Positions 56,982 through 64,000 of a stretch of DNA of 64,000 nucleotides are shown piece by piece. The translations under genes and the position numbers were made by a program. Location of the stretch: positions 11,597,365 to 11,661,364 of the forward strand of contig RSEF01000017.1 of the NCBI GenBank assembly GCA_003993805.1, in the 5' to 3' direction. Origin of the DNA: Himantopus leucocephalus (lineage: Eukaryota; Chordata; Aves; Charadriiformes; Recurvirostridae). The notes under the pieces are model-generated. The model ran no database searches and was not told the DNA's origin. It worked only from the letters and a program-made list of their open reading frames with translations. Position 1 is the first letter of the stretch; every line of letters begins with the position of its first letter.

Positions 56982-59900
56982 GTAAGAATTTTTTTTTTTA
57001 AAGCTCAGTGTTTCTTCCCTCAATAGTTCTTATGATCATAAGAATTTAAGAGGTTTGAATCTTTCTAAAAGTTAAATCTGCTCCAGTTTCCTTGCACTAA
57101 AAATGTACTAATGTCAACTTATAGCAAAGCTGTAAAAGTTGATGGGTAAAATAAATTTAAAGAAATACAGTTTCTTGTGAGTTTATGTATGGAAAACTTG
57201 TGATTGGAATGTAGCTGAAAGCTTTAAAAACATACAACTTACTGATTATAGTTGACTTTGGGGAATTTAACAGCCCTTGTGCAGTCACTATTGCTGGTTT
57301 GCTCTCGGTAGTCAGTCCTTCTCTCTCAGTCTTGAAAAGAGAATGCATGATTGTAAAAGCAACAAAAAAATGTTCAAGTAGTGTATGAAACCAATTAGAT
57401 TTCTGGTTGATTGGGTATGTTCAGAAGTAGTAACTGCACTTTTGGTTTTAATATCTACTTAAAAGCTGATTATCAGAAGACTTACAAGGTTGTGGGTTGT
57501 TTGTGTTCTGCTAATGATCTTGATAAAAATTGAAAAATATTTGTCTGTTCATGATAGAGAATCATTCAGAAGAGCTAAAAAGCTGGAGTGTCATGATTAA
57601 GATCAGAATAAGTTATTCAGTTCTTTTTTTATGAATGTGTGCAGTACACTATTTTTGTATTATCTAGAGTATTTCCTGACTCTTAGTTACACCATGTTTA
57701 GTGCCTGCTAAACTAAAAAGTGAAAAATGTGGTTGTCTGCAGACTATTGATGAAAACAGAATCAAAACAATTAAAGGGCTTTGTGTGACTGTGTTTTGTA
57801 AAATGCCTCAGTAATGTCAAACCCTCTTTTAAACCACACTCATCTCTTCAGACTTTCTGTGAATGCTCCTTCTCATTCTGATTGGTTAGTAATTTCACAG
57901 TAAAGAAAAAACTGAGTAACGAACACAAAATTGAAAATTGAACTCATTAAAAATTACTTGTAACACTAACAGTTGCAATCATTTCAACCTAAAATGCAGA
58001 TACAACAAATCTTACTGCTGTTTACTATGACTGAGTAATGTGGAAAAGGGAAAAAGTTGATTTACTTCAGAAAAGGTCTTCAGATGTTCCTCATCTTTGT
58101 CATGCAACTGCTGTGGGTCATTTCCTCCCCTGCAAATGTTGGTGTGACTGCAGTGTATTTTCGGGGGATGATCCCATAAGTCCACTAAGTTCCTCTCTAA
58201 AATCAATTCATTAAATTTAAAATTTAGTGATGTGTCATACCCTGTTACATCTCATGAAGAAATGTGATGTGTAATACCAGTTGATTAAAAAAAAAAGACA
58301 AAGCTTGTTTTGAGAAGTATTCCAATAGTTAAACTGCTTAAGAGTTAGTAATAAAGAGTCTTCCAATTATTCCTGGAACTGGCTCCTTTTTTGTCAGTAT
58401 ATATGAAATAGCTGTAGGTGTGCAAAATTATGAAAATGCAGTAAGATCAGGATTCCCATGTTGCTGCAGTGTTTTGGGCAATACATGAAGACACTGGACT
58501 TCTGGCCTCTAGTATATTTATAAATGCTGTCAGAAATACTGGAATATTTTCAACAGGCACGCAAGGTTCTTCTGTAAGTAGCATTACACTAGATGACTGG
58601 TAGAAAGAACCACTAGATAGAGGTAGACTCTACTTTTTTTTTTTTTTTTTTCCCCCTCATGCTGCTCTGGGAATGACAGTCTCTTTTTCCAGCCCCTTGT
58701 GTGACCGTGGACTTGGTGTGTGTGCTATTCATACTGAAAACATGGACTACAAATCCTTGGAATCAACAGCTCCAGCATAATAGTCTGCTTTCAAAGATAC
58801 AAACGTCAGAGCTGTGCCGTGAAACTAAAAATTTCATCTTATTCTCAGCTAGTTTTCAAGCTTGTATTTTAAGTCATTCTTTGTGTAAGAGCAACCAAAA
58901 AAGGCACCAGAAGTTGGTAAATCTCCAACTTTTCCTATTTAGAAAGGTCATCCTAATTAAATTGTCTTCATACACAACCATAAATGGCAGCAGATATTCA
59001 CTGGTATAACAAGCATGTAGAAATGCAGCCTACCAATTTGTTGAAATAGATACTGAGATCTTTGAGACTCGCATGCACCTTAACCTTCCTTTGTTTTTAC
59101 TAGATAGTCTGTTAACTAATAACAATTTAGTAATCGTATGAACTAAACCAGCAAAGTTTCAGGTGATAAAGCGCAACTGTACTCTTAAACACTTCTTCAT
59201 ATTCTGTTATGGCTGCCAGCTTAAAATATTTACATTTTGAGTAAGATGTGAGGTTTTTTTGCTAGTAAAGTAACAAAATAACCAATTTTTTTTCTCTTGA
59301 AATTAAAACAAATTAAATCTGAAGTACACTACTGTATATTTTACATAAAATTTGCTATGAAATGGCAATAATAATAAACTGAAAATTCCTGAAGATTAAT
59401 TTAATAAAACGGGTAGAGGATTAATATTTTCCTGTCAGGATCAATACTGCTTTCTTTTGCACTAATTGTCAGAATATCTTGCTAGGGCTACTGGAGGGTA
59501 GTGGTGTGCTTCAAGACCATCACATCACAGAAAAATGATTCAAAGGCAAACTGTCCTGCACCCTCTGGTATCGACTTGCAAATTAGCATCTGGAATGTAA
59601 TTAAACAAGCTTAATGAAAGTAGCAGCTGAATACTACTGGAAAAGACAATCAGCTTTTTCGCCTCTGATATATATTCTGTACTATTGAAGCTGATCACCA
59701 AACGCATCGTGTGAGCACAGTTAAAAAAATTAGCATTTATTTGAAGAATAGGAACTGTTTTTCATTCTGTTATGCTTTTGGCATGCACTGGTGTCCCATG
59801 AGAGCCATGCCACAGCAGATAGTGCACAATATTTATAAATCCATGACAGGCAATAATAGCAACTTGAAAAATTCTTTTGCTAGAATTTCAAGTTGAGAGC

Positions 59901-62900
59901 TGCCAAAAGCTGAGAGGATCAAATCTGCAGTGGCAGCTGCTGTGCCCTACAGTTAGAATCGTAGACTTTGAAGATGCTCAACTTAAAAAAAATAAAAAAA
60001 TAAAAAAAAGAAGACTGCAGGCTTAGCCAATTTTTGCAGGTTTCTAGAGCTCTGGCTCTCTGCCTTTTGAAGATGAGTTGCTGAAGCTTCTACCACTGCC
60101 TGAGGCATGCTAACACCAGCAGGATGTGTTTTTTTCCATAGACTTAGTGTGTCTTCAGATTTAAGTAGCACATGCTTTATCAATGCCAACTGTGATGGTC
60201 CTTTCCCTGGTTGCAATGCCGGGAGATGATCTTTACCCAACATCCTTCAGAGAAACTGCGAAGATAGATGGTGACGTACACAAGTGCCACTTCTGCAGTC
60301 TGATTTATGGAGGCATGTTTCATTATGAAGCAAGTGCTGGCCTCTAGAGGAACCATTATAGATTGCTGAAGATGTGAACACTTTCAGCCCTGAAGGCCTG
60401 TAGATGCTTCAAAAATGTAATGCCAAGCACCTAACTACTGTGGAACAATATTAATCTGTCATGTGGGCAGCTATAGATCTACTTTAAAAAACATAAGTGG
60501 AAGAACAGCACATCTAATAGAGTGTTTTGAGCTTAGATCTTTCATTGCAGCCAATTTTTCTTTCAATAGAGTTTCAATGGAGTAGCCACATGGCTTTTAA
60601 ACCTTACAGTCAGATTTTGCAAATGCATTCATGCCTTCTGGTGTTAAACAATAGTAAAGAAATACTCTGAGTCAGTGGATGCGGAAACCATCATGATCTG
60701 GGGAAAAAAATGTCTACAGTATTAAATGCTGGAATTCTGCGTTTATCTATACTGTGGTGGTTGAATTCCTAGGGTGATTGGGGGGGTATTATATGTTTTA
60801 TTCTGGTATTTGACTTCTGTTGTTTGAAAAGTAGAAGCTTTTTGTCTGTAGAAGAATTATTCAATGTACAGCGAGGCTGTGTTTCACCCTTCTGACAAGA
60901 GCTTTGTGTTTAAGCGAGGAAGTGGGCTGCTTGTAACTTCATTTCTTTTCTGTATTTCATCAAAACAGGTAGGTTTAATAAAAAGAGGATCCAGAAGAAG
61001 GAGAATCAGTGGAAGCCACAGAAAGCAGAACTGTTGCAGGGAAAGGGAAGTAAATCTTTTTGTAGTGAGTTCAGGGGCACAGAATAGGTGGAAAAAATGG
61101 AAGGAGGCAGTATGGCAGATATTTAATAATTATTGATAAAATCACCGCAAAATGCGGAATTATAGATAGTAATTTATTGTATCATTTCTTTTAAGTGTGG
61201 CAGGAAATCAAGTGGTACTGAATCAAAACAAAAAGACTGGAGGGGTAGGAACAGACTGAAAACAAAAGGGGGGGCTGTTCTGACTATGTTCCACTTGGCG
61301 CGCAGGCGCTTCCCCTCCTGCAGCAGCTGTGTTGTCCAAAAAACTGCTTCTTGCACTCCTGCCAGAGATTTGCACTCCTTCACCTCTCGGCCAGGTTTGC
61401 TTTTGTGATCATTCTGCAGTGATTAGTTTTGCTAACTTGCTTGGTTTTGACAAACATGGGTTAGGGAGCAATCTTACGAGCAGTTCCGCTGGCGGATTTG
61501 GCTAATCCTCTGTAAAAGGAGAAATGACGAGCAGACAGGAGGCATTGGAGGTAGTAACCTTAGTCGCAGCTGTCAGAGTAGATGTGTTCACAAAGAAATT
61601 ACAGGAAGGAAGAGGACTGGAAGTTGCAAAATGCGTAGACTTGGGCTCTTCTGGTCCACAGCCTTGTTTCTGGCTTTGCCACTGACTGTTGAGGTACCTG
61701 TGAGCAGCCCCATATGCCCCCGGTGAAGAAGCTGGGGCATAAAGAACGGCTTCTTCCAGATGCTCGATGTGCACTGATGGTCTTTGGTGTATCAAAGTGG
61801 AAAGTAGTCTAAACGCAACTTTCACTGTGTACCTCTTCTTTCAATAAAGAATACATCAGGCATAGTACAAAAATATTATGAAAACATGTCACTTTCTTCC
61901 ATTTTTAAACAGCTGACATACAGATCATTCAAATGTTCCTGTGCTCATATTTCCTACTGTCCCTCAATATGGTGGTATTATTTTTGTTTATTAACTACTG
62001 ACAATAATACTGAGCTATTTTTGGAAACTGTCAAAACTCTCTAATCTTCAACAATAGTTGTCTCATCAGTCTTATTTAGCCTGCATCTGTGTGATTCGAG
62101 GCTCAAGAGCAATGACAAGCTGCATATGAATTCTGTATTCATTAGTGATGGTGATCAAAATGCCTGTGTCCCCGCCATAGGGCTCAGGTGTGGGAGTCTG
62201 CAGGCTAATCCCACCAGCTGACAGTCGGAGGTTTAATGACTCCGTAGGAAGGTGACCACTTGCTGGGAGGTTTGTCGGCTGAACTCAGACAGCAGACAAT
62301 AGAGATCAAGCCAGACTATCAGAGTTAAGCTGGAGAGCCTGCCTGAGATACTTGAACCCCTGTTGGTGTCAAACACAGAGATTAAGTAAATGGGGGGGGG
62401 GGAAAAATCTGACTCCGTGAACAAAAATAAGTACTTAGTATTTATGTGCTCTGTGTATCTGTTTATTTTATTACCCAGTGACAATCACTGAGACTGTTAG
62501 TGGCATATCTTCACTGCCTTTTCTGACAGAGCTCATGGCGATACAGATTTCGTGCTTTCTTTACGTACCTGTATTGTTTAATCCTTCAGAGTCATGAATT
62601 TCCATGGGTAAATATCGGGTGTTAGTGCAGACAGTCATCCAGAAAATAAAGGCTTATAATGCGGTTTCTTATTTTTAAATTAGATTAAAATTATTCTATG
62701 GTAACCTGGTTTCTGCTTGACACATTGGACAGTGTGTACTGTTCTCATCTTTCACAGAGTTGTGCCTCGGATTGATTTCCTTTGCAGAACTAACGTTAAA
62801 CAGGAAATATGAGGCTGATTTAAAATGTGCTACCTAGATGTGCTCTGGAATGGCTAGGATTACTGGAGAGGTGTTTTGAGGTGTGCTTTCTGAATATATC

Positions 62901-64000
62901 AAAGCACAATTTCTGTGCAGAAATCAGGTGGGAAACTGCCGACAACATCAGTCTGAGTTACCAGTGATACCCGGTAGCACCTTCTTCTAGTTTTCTGTTT
63001 ACAGACTGTATTGAGGGAAATAAATTTTACTTTAGTTTAAATTGGGCCTTGCTGCATGACAAAGAGCAACAATTTCTTCACCTTTATGAAAGTAACACTT
63101 AAACTTTGTACATAATAATGTAGACAAGCTCGTCGGAAGCAGGGCTCTGTGTTAAGAGATCACTTCACTGCACAGGGTAGATGTAGGACAGGTAATTATT
63201 TTTGATGCATTTCTCAGGAGCAGGTGTTCCAGTTTAAATCGTTTCGGTTTGTATATCTCCCATAACTGCAGAACACAGGCAAAGCATACTGGAAAATACT
63301 TCATATGGCATGAAGCCCGAGTGCCGCTCCTGCGGTGAGGGCTGCGGAGGCAGAGTGTGATTTCTGTCTGAGCCGGGAAGAGTGAATGGGAAGGAGCGGA
63401 GGGAGGGACGGAGTCAGCCTGGGCTGGCAGGGGAGGCTTCCTCGCCGCCAATAAGCTTCACGGAGCATTTTGGTGTATTAGGAAGGAAAAATTACCAAAG
63501 GGCCCAAGACTTCTTTTTCCAAATAAAATGTTGACCTTCATTCCCTTCCACCCTTTTTTCAGAGGTAAAGTAAGTCATGTGAACAGGGATTTGCTTTATA
63601 TGAAGCCAGACATGTTAGTACTGGATGTTTGGTTTTTGATATGTAGTAATAATCTATAGTAATTTTAATGGTCATCTTTGCATGGTTTACGTGTCTGGCT
63701 ACTTGCTGGTAGCTAAGGTTCAGTGCGTTTCTGTACGTTAATGCAGCTGTACAGAAAATAGAGGATATCGCACTGTCAGAGTAGAACACGCAGACTGCCA
63801 GAATTTACAGCTCTCTTACTGTTGAGCAAGTGCCTTTTATTTTGAGAATCCGTTCCCTAATAAACATGAACTTTACCCAGACATAAGAAGTGATGGATTA
63901 AATGAATTTTCATATTCAGTCTTAGTTCAGAGTACAGGAATAGTGTTAAAAGAAATCCCGTAGTTGTGAGAGGAGCTTGTAATTTAATTCTGTACCATTG
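56982..64000 (+). other. PSMB7 intron 6, continues beyond the window
   Basis: No sequence for the expected next PSMB7 exon (acidic EEEAKQLV-type start) was found here, so the intron exceeds 7 kb. It holds a T tract of about 18 at 58634-58651, an A-rich tract at 59984-60008, a G run at 62392-62402 and a GC-rich patch at 63310-63460. Possible zinc-finger-like coding remnants near 60,270-60,500 are uncertain. Confidence 0.7.

Noticed and set aside
58634..58651. T tract as the reversed poly(A) tail of a retrocopy
   Set aside because: No recognisable gene copy follows it and no flanking duplication was seen.
59984..60008. A-rich tract as the tail of a processed pseudogene
   Set aside because: The sequence just upstream shows no recognisable coding remnant or target-site duplication.

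Overview
The window is nuclear DNA from a vertebrate, almost certainly a bird. Two diagnostic 3'-end fragments of CR1 LINEs are present (10,170-10,390 and 20,490-20,770). The genes are intron-rich and follow GT-AG rules. The gene pair seen here, ADGRD2 divergent from PSMB7, is the vertebrate arrangement that lies next to NR5A1/NR6A1 (human 9q33; from memory, chicken chromosome 17). There are no prokaryotic features.

Layout. 1 to about 10.2 kb: GC-rich sequence beyond the 3' side of ADGRD2, with no gene I can support. It holds a CT microsatellite, an inverted-repeat motif and one tempting 31-nt exon candidate. About 10.85 to 31.39 kb, minus strand: ADGRD2 (GPR144), an adhesion GPCR. I reconstructed it as 22 coding exons whose splice phases all agree, giving about 1,031 codons before an unresolved C-terminal tail. 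The order is signal peptide, first half of a C-type-lectin-like domain, a complete pentraxin domain in one exon, second half of the lectin-like domain, GAIN domain with GPS, seven membrane helices and a cytoplasmic tail. About 32.25 to 33.02 kb: a CpG island upstream of ADGRD2 that may be its promoter. About 33.0 to 46.4 kb: the intergenic interval, with no gene recognised but some enhancer-like and LTR-like stretches. 46.4 to 64.0 kb, plus strand: a CpG-island promoter and the first six exons of PSMB7, the beta-2 (trypsin-like) catalytic subunit of the 20S proteasome. Its last exons lie beyond the window.

The two genes do not share a pathway. ADGRD2 is a cell-surface receptor, presumably self-cleaving and tethered-agonist activated. 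PSMB7 is a housekeeping protease subunit. They are divergently transcribed, but their start codons are about 15 kb apart and each has its own CpG island, so this is not a compact bidirectional promoter.

Most notable: the ADGRD2 ectodomain reads as a lectin-like fold with all four canonical cysteines, interrupted in its long-loop region by a whole pentraxin domain. The pentraxin calcium site is only partly conserved, and the GPS reads His-Thr/Thr instead of His-Leu/Thr. The three single N bases in the window each sit at the junction of a direct repeat, which points to unmerged assembly overlaps.
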